DNA from: Uranotaenia lowii
Taxonomy: Eukaryota > Arthropoda > Insecta > Diptera > Culicidae
Assembly: GCF_029784155.1 (NCBI RefSeq)
Contig: NC_073691.1
Coordinates: 60,339,746 to 60,403,745 of the forward strand
DNA: 64,000 nt
Reading direction: 5' to 3'
Under the pieces are notes generated by a model, which was not told the DNA's origin, did not search any database, and saw only the letters and a program-made list of their open reading frames with translations. The number at the start of each line of letters is the position of its first letter. Position 1 is the first letter of the stretch. Below are positions 23,551 through 36,241 of this stretch, in pieces. The translations under genes and the position numbers were made by a program.

Positions 23551-24506
23551 GTAACACCGTCAACTGGGGCAACATGCAGCAATTTTCAACTTCAATGGCT
23601 TCTAAAAAACTTGTGTTCACAGTTAATCGTATCCTTTATGCATCAAAAGTTTTGAGGATGCTGGGGCATCAAATTGGCGTAGTTAAAATTTTTTTTGGTT
23701 TCCTCAGTTATTTTTAATTTTCTAAAAACATGCGATTTTCACACTCCTTAGAAAATGGGGTAACTTGCAACAAACTTTGTTTTTTATGAAAAAGCTTATG
23801 AACGCGTACGAAAATTCATAGTTTTTAATATATTTGCGATGCCTTAAAGACCATTACGCATGACAACACCAATTGCAGTAGTTTTTGGGTCTGTAAAAAC
23901 AAATTTTCACATTTTTTCTGAAAATAAGGATGCATTTAGAGGTTAAATAATACTACGAAAAATTCTACAATCTGAAATCATAGAAATAAATGCTTGGATG
24001 AATGAAATTTAAATGTTTACAAACGTGTGATGCAAAACATTCATATTCCAGCACATGGAAACGAGATTTACAAGGTATTTCTTTGAATTGCATTTTGTTG
24101 CATTCAACCCCAGACACCTAACTGAATTTTAAAAATATTCATTTAAAAAAATTGGGTGATTGTTCGAAAAATATTTTTACACCAACAATGTTGGTATAAA
24201 ATGAGGAAACCTGTAAAAAGTTTGTAAGTAATTTTATCAAGCCGATCCGTCATACTGGGTAAAGTTTTTTTCGGCATCAAAAAATGTTAAAATTTGTACA
24301 TTTATTGCTCGATTTTTCAAATTTTACATAAAAATAAAAAACTTAAGACAACTAGCTTAAGATGCGAGAAATTATGTCATCATCATTTTGTTATCATTAA
24401 AAGATAACTTTATTACAATACATTAAATTAAAAATTGATTCAATGTAGTGTTATAAAAATGTTGCATCGAACCCCGCTGTTGCATGATGCCCCGATTGAC
24501 GGTACT
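23551..24506. mobile_element. MITE of about 956 bp with GTAMCACCGTCAAYYGGGGCA-like ends
   Basis: The left end 'gtaacaccgtcaactggggc' and the complement of the right end ('gtaccgtcaatcggggcatc') match imperfectly over about 30 bp, including the GGGGCAxCATGCA part. The interior is A/T-rich and non-coding. No target duplication is clear. Confidence 0.6.
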
Positions 24507-24509
24507 TTC

Positions 24510-26345
24510 AAACAAAAATAAAGAATAATAAAGCTTGTGCATTGAAACAGTACTTCATGCATCGCTTTCAAAAGTAACAAATATTTTTGGCTGTAAGAAG
24601 GACCAACATAGTTAGATGTAACAGGAGATGTAAAAATTTATAAATTTGTAGTTTTTTATAAAAAGCTTAAAGTAGTCTCCTCCAAAGCTTAAAGACTTAT
24701 CCGGTGAATATAAAACAAAAATTATCAGTATCAAGTATAACGCAACTCTAAAAACATTTGAATATACGATGAAAAATCTCAACGTTAGTCTCTCGAAGTT
24801 TCCCGTTGCAGCTTTATATACGTATCTATCCACGATTGGATACCTATCGTGAACTGGCGTTACTTTATCACCGGGGTAGATTTGATCACCATTAAGTTTT
24901 CCACATAATCTTCAATAGGTTAGTATAAAGTTTTAATATTTCTAAAAAAGTTTTCTACGTTTGATATTGACTTTCAGAAAGCAAAAATTCGATTTGTTTT
25001 TGAAAAATTTATGCTGTTTCTTTAAATGTGATTTCAATATCTTAAAACATGGCCGTAGAAAGAGGGGTGGGTTTGCGGGTTAATCCCCCTTCCTCATGAA
25101 GGTCCAAAAATGTCAAGAAAAAAAATTCGTTTCCAAACTCAATATTTTGGATTTCTAATCACATTTTGATGATCGACAAAAATGATTCAAGAGTAACAAT
25201 TTTGACTCAGAACTTGCCGCCGGCCGTGGCCTAGAAGATAGCGTTCAAGTCTTCTAAGCCAGAGGTCATGAGATCGTGTCTTGGTCCCGGTATACATTGT
25301 ACTCTTTCTGTGGATTGGTGGTGTTAGCATTAGCAAGATGCTAGCCATTATTTCCTTGAAAGATGAACGCTTTAGTCTTAAGTAGAATTTAGATATCTTC
25401 AAAGAAATATGAAGTTTCACTGGGATCCTATATGTGCGTGTTCGTTTTTAACTAAGGTTTAAATCTCGAAATGTTATCCCAGGACCATAATTCTACACCA
25501 GATTATCAAACTAAAATTTCGCTTTTTGATAGATATTTAAGAACTGTACTCAAAATTAGGCACCAACTTGGTTTGTGAAGAACTTTTGATATCGTGGATG
25601 GAATTTAATGAAAACAACAGCAAAATTAGGGGAAAGTGTACCAAAATATGACTAGCGGCTTATATGCGCTTAAAGCCATTTGGCGGAGGGGCTGGTAAAA
25701 CAACATATCAAATTATTCCAATTTGAAGATAAAACGTTTAGAACATAAGGCATTCAAGATTTTTATAAATTTACTTACTCGAAAATTTCTAAAAACTTAT
25801 TCAAAGTTTTAAAAACTTTTGATGTAATATTTTGAATTTTAAAAACTATAGGAGCCCTAAACAAAAACTTGGGTAATTTATTTTTCTTACTCAGATGAAC
25901 ATAAAAAATACAGTAAATGTGAGCTTTTAGAAAGGTTTAATTATGATTAAAAAGTGAGAGTGTTTTTGTATGCCCACATGATATGTCTGTGAAAATCCTC
26001 TATCCTAAAATTTCAGATCGAATAGAAAAAAAAATTATGACTAAAAATTTTGAATCTAAGCCCTAATCTACACTTTAAGATAGAATTGATGATCTCAAAA
26101 CAGGTTTGACACTAACCCTAACTTTTGGCTCATTTCATAGAATTATAAAAGGTAAAGATTTTTATAAAATTTTATCTTTTCCATATGAGAGCTATCAGTT
26201 TCAAGTATTTTCGATACAATTATACTCAAACATAGCCAGAGAGATTGAAATTTGGCGTAAAACATTGATAGGCGTTTGAGGCTCGGCCATAACGACAGTT
26301 TTTTATAATAAAATCGATTTCACGAAAACTAAAGGAGATATCAAC
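24510..26345. other. A/T-rich DNA with one tRNA-derived segment
   Basis: Apart from the tRNA-derived piece at 25217-25296, no domain or repeat was recognised. 'ggcgttactttatcaccggg' (24856) resembles the end of a MITE, but no partner end was found. Confidence 0.45.
25217..25296 (+). repeat. tRNA-derived (SINE-like) sequence, Arg-TCT-like
   Basis: It reads like a tRNA: CCGTGGCCTAGAAGATAGCG (A-box style), AAGTCTTCTAAGCC (anticodon loop CTTCTAA, anticodon TCT) and a degraded B box (GAGATCGTGTCTTGG) before GGTCCCGG. The poor B box and A/T-rich continuation indicate a SINE-type or tRNA-pseudogene relic. Confidence 0.5.
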
Positions 26346-27742
26346 TAGTGATGTACCGAAAAGTGGTATTCGGCGAACGGCCAAATACTTTTCAACTATT
26401 GGCCAAACGAATATTCGGCTGAATATTCAGTCAAATATTCTTTTGAGTTTTTAATAGAAATTCAAAAGAGTTCATTTCATTTTTCCTCTACTTCTTCCAT
26501 CTTATGTTTTTGAGTCGATGTAAAATACATCATATCTTCTTTAAGTAGAGGTCTCTTTAATTTTCAAAATGTTACCAATAGTTAGAAGGACATCAGATGA
26601 ATTGTCGCTTCTAGGACGTTTTGATTGAGATTTAGTTCCAGTGAAATCTGGAACAAAACATGTCAAAACAGGTGTCAAGCTATTTGAAATTGCTTATTAT
26701 ATATTGAATCAGATGAATGTCGAATTTCAGCTTGATGTCTTCAAAATAGTTGCCAAAAAACGTTGATCTTTAACTTTAAGATTAGCATATTTTTTACCAA
26801 ACGAACCCACAAGGCCTGGTCTAGACGATTTTTTTTAAATTTGTAAAATAAAGAGCATATCTTAACCGAATTTTTATCGAATCACAGCTGCAGGGTTAAA
26901 ATAATGTCTAAGGGTTAAAGAAAAATTGGTGTTTATATTTAAATTTACTCTAACAAATCGTTTTTGAACGAAAAATCTGAAAAAAATTAAAAGAGAAATT
27001 TGAGTATTTATTTGATTGAGCGGAAAATTTCAAATAGTATCTGGCCATTCCGGTCAGATTTGTCTTTTCTCGAAATTTTTCTTTGGATTTAATGACAAGC
27101 TTGGATAGGAGTGCTTCTACTTTGGACCTAGAGCCTACTTTAGTCCTAAATTGCCGAGAATTGTTAATCATTCATTTTTATAGCATAGTTAGGATAAAGA
27201 TACTCCTGTGCACACAACGAGTTCTTATTCTTCCCGAATCCTACCATATGGTTTTTAGCTTTAAAAAGTTTTTCTGATCAATTTTTCAAGATTTTTAAAA
27301 TGTACTTTCTCATCAGTGATAAATCAGACAGCTTTAATGAAAATAAGAAAAAATCTCGTTTTTTTACTGTCCTAGCCAAAATTTAAAGGGAATATACTTT
27401 CACTGTGAAGAATATGTATCATACTATCTATTCTTCCTGAAATAAAAGAAAATCAATGGAGACCTGGAAAATTTGTGAAGGCTCCAAAAATAGGAAACTT
27501 TTGACTCTGATGTTTTAGACCTGAAATCACTAAAACTTTGAGTGAATACCAACAAGTCTATATCTAAGGGTGCAAATTTTTAATTGGGGCATAATTCAGA
27601 ACCAATATTGAACATTTCTAACATTTTTCGCCAGCTTTACGTAAATCAACTACAAGTAAGTGTACGTGAAAAAGTTTCAGCTTTTGTAATGCTGATAGAG
27701 CACACGGAGAGTGAAACTATTTGAGATATTCGTAACCGAAAT

Positions 27743-29018
27743 AACGAGGCATAACGTTGATCTGTACAACCCTCAAAGTACTCTGCAAAGTGATCCTGAA
27801 CAGGATCCAGGAGAAAATCGACGCTACACTCCGACGGCAACAAGCTGGATTTCGATCCGGATGCTCATGTGTGGACCACATCACAACGCTACGAATCATA
27901 CTGGAACAAATCAACGAATTCCAGGACTCTCTTCTGCTGGTGATCGAAAACATCAGGGCGAGGAGGAGTCCCAGAGAAACTAGTCCATCTCATCGAAGCA
28001 CAGTACGAGGCATTTTCGAGCAAGGTCTTGCTCGACGGTGTCTTGTCCGAACCAATCCCGGTAACTGCTGGAGTGAGACAAGGATGTATCTTATCACCGC
28101 TACTTTTCCTCATCGTAATGGATGAGATTCTGACTGGATCGATCGACTGTGCACCGAACCGAGGATTGCCGTGGAATCCTTTAACAATGGAGCAACTGAA
28201 CGACCTTGACCTGGCTGACGATATTGTTTTGCTCGCCCAAACACAACCGGACATGCAGAGCAAACTCGACGACCTCACCGAAAGCTCCAAGGCAGCAGGT
28301 CTCAAAGTCAATGTCGGAAAGACCAAGTCGATGGAGATCAACACAGGAAATCCCTCCAGTTTCATGGTAGCTGGGCAACAAGTTGAGAAAGTGGAGTGCT
28401 TCCAGTATCTTGGTAGCCAGATAACGCCTGATGGTGGTACCAGGAAAGACATCGAAACCCGGATCAGAAAGGCCCGATTTGCGTTTGCGAGTCTCCGAAA
28501 CATCTGGCGGTCACGCCAGATCTCTCTACGAACAAAAATCCGAATCTTCAACTCAAACGTCAAATCCGTATTGCTGTACGGGTGCGAAACTTGGTGCACA
28601 TATGCGGTGACGACGCGAAAACTGCAAGTATTTGTAAACCGCTGCCTGCGGAACATCATCCGCGCTTGGTGGCCTGGCAACTGGATCTCGAATGAGGAAC
28701 TACATCGCCGGTGTCATCAAAGGGCGCTAGAAATCGAGATTCGGGAACGTAAGTGGAGATGGATTGGGCACACGCTGCGAAGAGATGAAAACGAGATTTG
28801 CAGAGAGGTGCTAGATTGGAATCCAGAAGGTCATCGAAGAAGAGGCAGGCCCAGAAACTCGTGGCGGCGAAGCCTAGCCGCTGAAATCCGAACTGTCGAC
28901 GAGAATCTTGACTGGGACCAGGTGAAGACGCTGGCTCCGGATCGTCAACAGTGGAGGTCTTTTACCACGGCCCTATGCACCGGAGGATCGGCGCGGGATC
29001 ATTAAGTAAGTTAAGTAA
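27743..29018 (+). mobile_element. 5'-truncated RTE-like LINE with 11-bp target duplication
   Basis: GTAACCGAAAT lies on both sides (27732-27742, 29019-29029). The insertion starts in mid-protein (RGITLICTTLKVLCKVILNR) and ends in a short tandem tail (aagtaagttaagtaa, 29003-29018), as expected for target-primed insertion of RTE elements. The related repeat at 42.45 kb has the same place uninterrupted (about 42999-43010, 'ataacagaaat'), which serves as the empty site. Confidence 0.85.
28028..29005 (+). CDS. RTE-like reverse transcriptase, C-terminal part, frameshifted upstream
   Basis: The 325-residue open frame carries VRQGCILSPLLFLIVMDE (about residues 16-33), LADD (62-65), KVNVGKTKSMEI and YLGS. 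The C-terminal region has LLYGCETW, WIGHTLRRDENEICREVL and RRRGRPRNSWRR. This pattern is typical of RTE/JAM-type LINE proteins, which copy the element at the target site in the nucleus. Upstream, another frame (from 27757) gives LCKVILNRIQEKIDATLRRQ and QAGFRSGCSCVDHITTLRII, the earlier reverse transcriptase motifs. Between LLLV and the next block the segment that should hold the first catalytic Asp (DYEKAFD-type) is deleted, with a frameshift. The endonuclease is absent, so this copy is dead. The ATG at 28028 is not the natural start. Confidence 0.85.
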   Translation: MLDGVLSEPIPVTAGVRQGCILSPLLFLIVMDEILTGSIDCAPNRGLPWNPLTMEQLNDLDLADDIVLLAQTQPDMQSKLDDLTESSKAAGLKVNVGKTKSMEINTGNPSSFMVAGQQVEKVECFQYLGSQITPDGGTRKDIETRIRKARFAFASLRNIWRSRQISLRTKIRIFNSNVKSVLLYGCETWCTYAVTTRKLQVFVNRCLRNIIRAWWPGNWISNEELHRRCHQRALEIEIRERKWRWIGHTLRRDENEICREVLDWNPEGHRRRGRPRNSWRRSLAAEIRTVDENLDWDQVKTLAPDRQQWRSFTTALCTGGSARDH

Positions 29019-29644
29019 GTAACCGAAATTTAAGTGTTTTTTATCGTTAATAATCTGTAATACTTTTTTATGATAATATTTGATTGAAGATTACATTCTT
29101 AATGAACTCAATCATTTATTTTCGAAAAATGAACCTTGAATCAAAGTAAAAAGCTATCTACAGTGAAATATACACGAATACACCTTAGATTTTTCACTGA
29201 ACCAATAGTTTTTGATGATTTTGTAGCTTTCTCAAAATTATTTTTGAATATTTTAGAAATTATTGAACATCAATATTGGAAAGTCTGTTAGGAGATAAAA
29301 TTTGAAAAATAAATATTAGGCCTATTCGGCCGAATACTTGGCTCCACTATTCGCTGAGTCGAATATTTGGCTTAACGGTTTTCCGTGGTATTCGGCGCCG
29401 AATATTCGGTACATTTCTTAATCAACATAAAAATAACTCCAATGTTTAGAAAACAGAGGTCTGCTCATGTTTATTTTAAATATACACATTTGATAGAATA
29501 TTTAATAAAATCAGGATTCTGTTATCTTTCAAGTGCTTTTTGATTCCATTCACGAAATTAAAAATAATTCACAAAAGAAGTTTGTGCATGAATTTAGAGT
29601 ACAGTCCTTGGTCCCGAATTTAGAAAAAAATCAATAAGATCAGA

Positions 29645-29985
29645 CTAAGGTTGCCAGAATTTTCGCATTATCTGCAAAATAATATTTTTCAATAAATTGA
29701 GTGACCAGAATTACCTATTTTTTGGGTTCAGAAGTTTTTTTTAACCAAGTATCATTCAAATGAATATGATAGATTTCATATGAAGACCTTAAAATAATTT
29801 AAACAAGCTGAAGTGTTTCGATAAAAAAATTTATTCATGTTTCTTTCTTCTTGATTTAAATTGAAGAATCCCCAAATTTGCCCGGGTTTGCCTAGATTTT
29901 GGATTGTGAACTTTAAAATTGAATGTCCGGATATTGCAAAGTTCCAAAAAATTTTTAAAATTCTAAAAAGTTTCAAACCATTTTA
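29645..29985. repeat. Copy of the 'ggttgccagaatttt' dispersed repeat
   Basis: The left edge 'aaggttgccagaattttcg' equals the edge at 6509. 29790-29945 matches about 6990-7110 in reverse complement. It is non-coding. Confidence 0.5.
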
Positions 29986-29989
29986 AAAA

Positions 29990-30414
29990 AATTTACTTGG
30001 AATATTCAACTCTTAATTCTTATTTAAAAAATAATCTGTAATAATTGAAACTTAGAAGGTTTTATAATGGTGATCTAGGATTGAAATGTCAAAAACAGTT
30101 TCATCATTTGGAATTTTCATTAAGATTCACGAGTTGAATTACGAATAAAAAGCTGAAGAAAGAATTCATGTTTAAACCCGAATATTTCAAATAACAGATT
30201 TCTGGTTAAAGTTTTTGATTCAATATTCCATTTTCATAATTTTTGTGCAATTTTGTCTAGAATTTAGATTCAGAAATCCATTAGGAATTCAAAATTTAAA
30301 ATCAGGTTAAAAATTCAAACTCAGATTCGGTATTATAATTCAAAATAAAGATTCAAATTCAGTTCGAAGTTTAAATTTATAATCAAGATCAAAATATCAA
30401 TGTGTGAATTTCAT
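29990..30414. other. A/T-rich DNA, nothing recognised
   Basis: Low-complexity sequence with repeated 'aaattcaaattcag'-like phrases. No domain or element end is seen. Confidence 0.5.
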
Positions 30415-30416
30415 TA

Positions 30417-31680
30417 GGGGAGAGTGGGGTAGCGGAGGCCACTCTGAATATCTCAGATGTGTGTTGAGATAAAAATCTCAATCCAACTGTCATGGCCGTC
30501 GATTTGCGTTAGCATATTTTTATATATGTTGTTAGCTTACATACGCATCATAGGCTTCTTTCGTTTATCAAGCTTAAATAATATGCTTTATACACATTCA
30601 GAACTTAAAACACGTATTCCCTATCTGTAAAGTTTTCTTATGCCAAATGAAAAGTTATAAAAAATATTTTGCCATCCTATATAAAAAAAATATTGCCGTA
30701 ACGTTCGCGAACCAGGTTTTCGAAACTATTTGATCATACACAACTCTTTTTTTAATCTCATCATCTTAAGGGGGGGGGGTAGGGTCTAACACTTTCCAAA
30801 AATCGATTTTTTTATTTTTTTTATTTTCTTATTGTAAATCATTTCAGGAATGTTGTGTCAAATTTCCAAGTCGATTGAAGCAAAACTGTAGAAATTATAG
30901 GACTTTATCTCCTCCTATCTAATACTGCAAGAAAGCAAGAGCAGAAACTTCAAACGCGTTTTTCTCGAAAGCACATTTTTAAAGTCCGTGGACATCGTCA
31001 TTTGAAAACTACTTATCCGATTCTTTTCAAATTTGGAACATATTTTCTACATACAAAATACCAGACCCCAACGTTTTTCTTTTTTAATTTTTTTACTTTG
31101 GGACGATTTTACAGATAAAAAATGGCGGTTTTTTTTCGAGAAAAATCGTAGTTTTTACTTTAAACAGCCACAAAAATATCATAAAAAATTTTTTAAGTTA
31201 AATAAAAACGTTGGGGTCCAGAAAAACATCTATTAAAAATATTTTGCTCTGATTTTTTGAATTCAGATGATTCTGTGCTGAGATACAGTGTCCACCGCAA
31301 ATCCTGTTTTCTGAAAGGCATCCTCGAAAATGCTCTGTCACCGGCTCATTTTTCAAAATTTTTCTACGAAAAAATTTCTGAATGTTCTTTTGACAATGCT
31401 TTGTATAATGCAAAAAATTTGAATACATTTGTTTGAACGATAGCTCCAGAAATAAATCGTGAAAATGGTGTTTTTTTTTTACCCGGTAGACCCTACCCCC
31501 CCCCTTAAATTACTTTTGAAATAACCAAATGAATTTATTAAAAAGCAGTTTTGGGTCAATTCATAAACTTTGCATGATATTTGGTCAATTTGGATTTGGT
31601 GATCGGCAATTCGCCACCATTTTTCAAAATCCAATAAATTATTCAGAACTTAAAGAATAACTCATAATTTTTTTTAAATA
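30417..31680. mobile_element. Relative of the 8108-9019 MITE, reverse orientation, interrupted
   Basis: It begins after TA (30415-30416) with GGGGAGAGTGGGG. Blocks such as 'ctcagatgtgtgttgagata' (30452) and 'gcgaaccaggtttt' (30707) match the 8.1-9.0 kb MITE in reverse complement. After the nested element it resumes (31509-31640) and then fades, so the far end is probably lost. Confidence 0.65.
30780..31504. mobile_element. 725-bp TTAA-flanked MITE with G-run ends
   Basis: The ends are a run of ten G followed by TAGGGTCTA, and its complement (TAGACCCTA followed by a C run). TTAA lies on both sides (30776-30779, 31505-31508). The uninterrupted host sequence is visible in the 8.1-9.0 kb relative. 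TTAA duplication is the mark of piggyBac and a few other families; there is no transposase. Confidence 0.8.
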
Positions 31681-31689
31681 AAAAAAAAA

Positions 31690-33850
31690 GAATAATGATG
31701 CGTTAGAAATTTGAAAAAAAAAACTCATGATTACGTAACTACGGATTCAAATTGCAAGAGATCGCTGTTTCAAAATATTAATTGTGGTTTCTAAATTAAA
31801 ATTGAATATTCAATCAGCCAGTTTGGAATTACAAAACAAGAAACTCTATTGTAAAATATGATCTGAATTCATTTTAAAAACTTCAATTCATGAAAAAATA
31901 TAGATTTTGATTTAAAATTTTATAATGTTAATAGATTGAATAATTTTGTATGGATAAAAGAAGTTGTATCTACCTTATCTTCAAGTGAAAAAAAATCAGC
32001 TGGAAATACATTTTATTAGTTTGTTGTTCAACATTATTTATATTGTAGATACGTCTTAAATAAATTTAAAAACAAAAATCTCAAATTTCAATCGTATTGA
32101 CAATAGTTAAAAATAAATATTATTTGAACAGCAAATTAAATCTCTGTCTTTAAATTTTTAGCAGGTGTTTGATAAATTTTCAATAATGCTTTATTAAAAT
32201 AAAGCCCTTAAGATGCGTCATTAATTTCTTAGAGGCCTTTCTTCTAGGCCTTACTTTAAAAACTAATGATTAAAAATGAATAGCTATTTATGTAATAAAA
32301 GGGAAACCAGTGAATGAAATCCTCGGAGTAAATTGACAATAAAGACAGAAAAGGAAAAATGACATAAATGCATTTTTTTAAGACCAAATTTTGTGTTTTC
32401 GACAACTTTACGCTCGTTGGTATCATATCAAAGATATGAATTTCTATGAAACAAATTATAATTATATTACTTGAAATTGAAATTACTTGAATTATAATTA
32501 TATTACTTACACTTCAGTACACTGCGGTTCGTTGAATTATTCAAAAATGCAAATATTTCGGTTTTTATAAAACATTCACAACTTCTTAATATTTCAACTG
32601 ATTTTGATAAATAACCACTTCAAATCATTGTTTTTAATTAAAATTCCATTCACGGTCTATTTAAAATCAGATTTATTAAATGTTACCATCGAGTCTTAAA
32701 ACACCGGTAAAACAAAATTTTCTTTAAAAAAATTCATTTTTTATTATTTTTCTATTACCACTTTACTAACACCAAGAACACTGATGATCATACGCAAAAA
32801 TAAAATTCAGATAATCGCTAGAAAATTTATTTAACTTCAATATTCAAAAAGAAATTCCAAATTAATGTTATGCATACCGAGACATTTTATTACAACTTTT
32901 TTTTTATTTTTCCAAAATTTTATTTTTGGAGCATACCTTAAAATCATTTTTACTGAGACTTTTTTCAATATCATTTTTGGATTCAGCGCTCGATTTTACA
33001 TTAAACATTCAGGTCAGTTGATATATTTCACGATTTTTTTAAATTAGTAAAATAGTGTAATCATTAAATGCTTAATAAAAACAATTATCAAACGAGTTTG
33101 ATTAAAAATTCAAACTAACTCCAGCCACCTCTAAAAAAAATATGGTTTATACCACCACATTTATATCAAAAAGATTATGATAGTTTCGTTAGATTATGTA
33201 AAAACTGTATGATAGTTTAGTTGAACGAATGTTAAAAGTGTTAAATGTACTGTCAATATATAGCTATGGAAAAATCTTTAAATTTTTTGTTTCAAACCTC
33301 AAAGATCAACAAAATGTTGAAAAGATCATGGAACAACTGATTGTAAACATTTTAAGTTTAGCCCACCTGTGAATACGGATAAAGTAAAGATTTTGTTCAT
33401 AAGAAGATGAATATTCTGAACATCAACTCGCCTTATCGAAACGCCATTCATTAAAACTCTGAAAGATATTCTTAAGTTTCTTAATATATCTTTATATATT
33501 TTGAATAAATTTTACCCCTCCTCGGGGTCGTGACCTCATAAATGACATAAGGTTAAGTTTGTAAAATTACTTTTTCAATAACTAGGAAACAGTTTAGAGA
33601 TGAAATGCCAATGTTATATCAAATCCTCCTTAAGTTTTTTTTATAACCATTCAGATTGTATGCTTCAATGTTTATTGTTGAAATCAAACTGATTTTGAAC
33701 ACTTCAGAAAGAAAATTTAGGCTTTGCCAAACGTGTTTCAATATAATTCTTTTTTATTCCTTTTTTAATCCAAATGAGTCCTTCTGTTAATCACTAGTCC
33801 TTCTAGGAAATTGACCTCAATCGATTACTCGTAACCCACCACACAGTACA
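31690..33850. other. A/T-rich DNA without recognisable features
   Basis: Very A/T-rich. A local duplication around 'attatattacttgaaattg' lies at 32458-32510. The frames are short and lack domain signatures. Confidence 0.55.
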
Positions 33851-35490
33851 TTAACATTCTACATTCGCTGAAGCTATCCTTCGAAAGTTAAAAAAAAAGC
33901 TATAATAAGAAAAAGAAAACTACCGGCTGCCAACATCAACTTGAACCCCAAAGTTTTGTACGCGAACGGCATACAGAGCACCAAGAAGGATCCGTGTTGC
34001 TGAAAAATCATAACACTCCTAAGCACCATGAATCAATCATCCATAGGGCCGGCCAGATTGTCATTCCGGTGGACCTGCCAGCAACTTTCACGGAAGCTGA
34101 AGCAACAGCACACGGATAGTAGGATCCTTAAGTCGTTTTTTTTGTTTTCGATTTTTTTTATTTTTGAGAAGGAAGGGAGCATTTCGAGTGACTTTCTTCC
34201 ATTTGTCATTTTCTTTGGACAGCTGAACGTAATAGAAAAAGGTACAACTTTCCCGTCCCCATTTTCTTTTTTTTTTGGACTTCACAACATCCGAAAGCTT
34301 GCCTTCAAGAGGACATGCAGCGTATGCGGCTCTAGGTTTAGGTGAGCCTCATTTCGCAATGGCGAATGTCAGATGTTGGGCCTGAAGTATGGCGCTCAAA
34401 CAGGCAAACGAGTGGCACAACATGACGTAAAAAGAACCAAAATCAAAACAGAAAGCTGGACCATTCATTCGTCGCTCACAGAACAGGAAGGACTGTGGGT
34501 TTTTCCAAGTTTCACACCTGGTACGTGATTTCTTTGCAATTACTACGTGGAAAGTCCGGGTGATTTGGGCACTTTTTCACCTATCGACGTGACAGCACCT
34601 GAATAGCTATTAGCCAAATGGAGGAGATTTATGGTTTCCGCTTCTGGTTTTCCTAAACTGTGGATTTGTAAACAATTTGTATTCATGGGCCTGTCGTTAG
34701 GAATACAATTAACAGAAGAAAACAAAAACTCTCGAAGGTAAAAAAGGAAGTTTTAAAATAAATATTCTGAAAATCATGAAAGCTTTAATATATAAAAGGT
34801 AGGAATTAAACTAAAACATAAAAGGTTTCAACCTTCCTGTACAAAGTATTCTTTCAAAAGTACCACAAATTAAGAGAAATTTATCGGCACGGAATACGAC
34901 CCAGATACAAAAGGAGAGGGGAAAAAAACGATCCAATATTGCAGCGCCATTTTTTGCTAATGACTTTCGGTTACAATTGACACTTGACAACAATGTTACC
35001 CGAGTGAGTGGTGTAATAAAAATGTATCGCTGCTGCCACCACACATATTCGTCTTATCGGCGCGGCCAAATAGCTGCAAAAAGCTCCGTAGTTAGCTCCC
35101 GTCAAATGAAGCACGATATGAGCGCATCGTTACATTGTGAACAGATGATGACGCGCAGTATGTTGTTCTGAGAGAAAAAAAACACACACACCCATATAAC
35201 ACAACAAACAACATACAAACGTTGAACTTTGAAATTGCTTTTCCGACGTAATGCTACACAATTTTTTTTGTTTCCCTCGCTTTCATTCTCAAATTCTACA
35301 GCGACCTAACGGTGTTGCTTCTCTCAAGGGAAGGCAATTAAATTCGAAAAGCGCGGGAAGGCAACCTCGATATTTAGATACAATGCGGTTACAAATTCAA
35401 AATAAGGGAATTACGGAATTTAAAACGTCACCTAAATGTGTTATTAAAAGAACTCTGATAAAAAATTTATGAGAAATTGCAATAAACGTG
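33850..35490. other. Balanced-composition island, unassigned
   Basis: 33900-35300 is less A/T-rich and not repeated in the window. The frames reach 105 codons (34028-34345) without a recognisable domain. It may be single-copy host DNA such as regulatory or untranslated sequence. 'gtggctcctgagagcc' (35490) resembles 'gtggctccagagagtaaa' at 35640 and 45461, so a repeat begins near 35490. Confidence 0.4.
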
Positions 35491-36241
35491 GTGGCTCCTG
35501 AGAGCCAGTTTTCACTGTGATAAAAAAAAATCGTGAAAAATAATTGAAATAGCAAATATTATCCCTAAGATGTCCGATGAACGGAATTGTGTTGAGTTTC
35601 TTATAAAAACAATAAAAATACCACAGAGGGCAAATATTGTGGCTCCAGAGAGTAAAGAAAATTCCAATAAAAAATTGTAAAAATGTATATTAATTTGAAA
35701 CTTTCAAACATACAATCCTGAAATTAGTGCTTGGAATGAGTGCTCCTACTTTGAACTTTGTACTACCTACTTTGGAGTCCTAAAATGCCGAAAATGGTTA
35801 ACCATTAATTTTTCTAGCTTATGATTAAGATACTCCTATACACACAATGAACTCTTATTCTTCCATTTCCAACGTTTTAATGATTTAAATGATTTATCGG
35901 ACAGCTCAATTAGTGGGCCACGTTTTTAGAAATTAGAGTAAATAAGAAAAAAAAAATTTTATACCAGTTTAACCCGTAAGGGTCATTCTTTCCCGTAGGA
36001 AGGAAGGAAAAATCACGATTTTTACTCTCCAAGCCAAAGTTTTAAAGCAACATACTTTCACTGTGAAGAATATGAACCATACTACCTATTTGTCATTAAA
36101 TATAAGAAAATCAATGGAAAACCCAGAAGGTTCCCAAGCAACCAAAAGTCACATATTCACATTAATATAGGCATTGGAAGTAACATTTTGGCTGCCAAAG
36201 AGAATAAACTGCCTAATTCCCTTTAGTGAACTTGATGTACT

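Larger units (their letters stand above)
26352..29413. mobile_element. TIR-bounded unit of about 3.06 kb with GTACCGAA ends
   Basis: The left end (gtaccgaaaagtggtattcg) and the complement of the right end (gtaccgaatattcggcgccg) are related, with repeated 'gaatattcgg' blocks inside both. No transposase is recognised, and no convincing target duplication is seen. The interior carries a copy of a dispersed repeat also present at 35725-38073 and 42450-43395, and the RTE-like LINE at 27743-29018. A hAT origin is possible but unproven. Confidence 0.5.

Noticed and set aside
28028..28680. 263-codon minus-strand frame (27889-28680)
   Set aside because: It is antisense to the RTE-like reverse transcriptase, which has family motifs on the plus strand.
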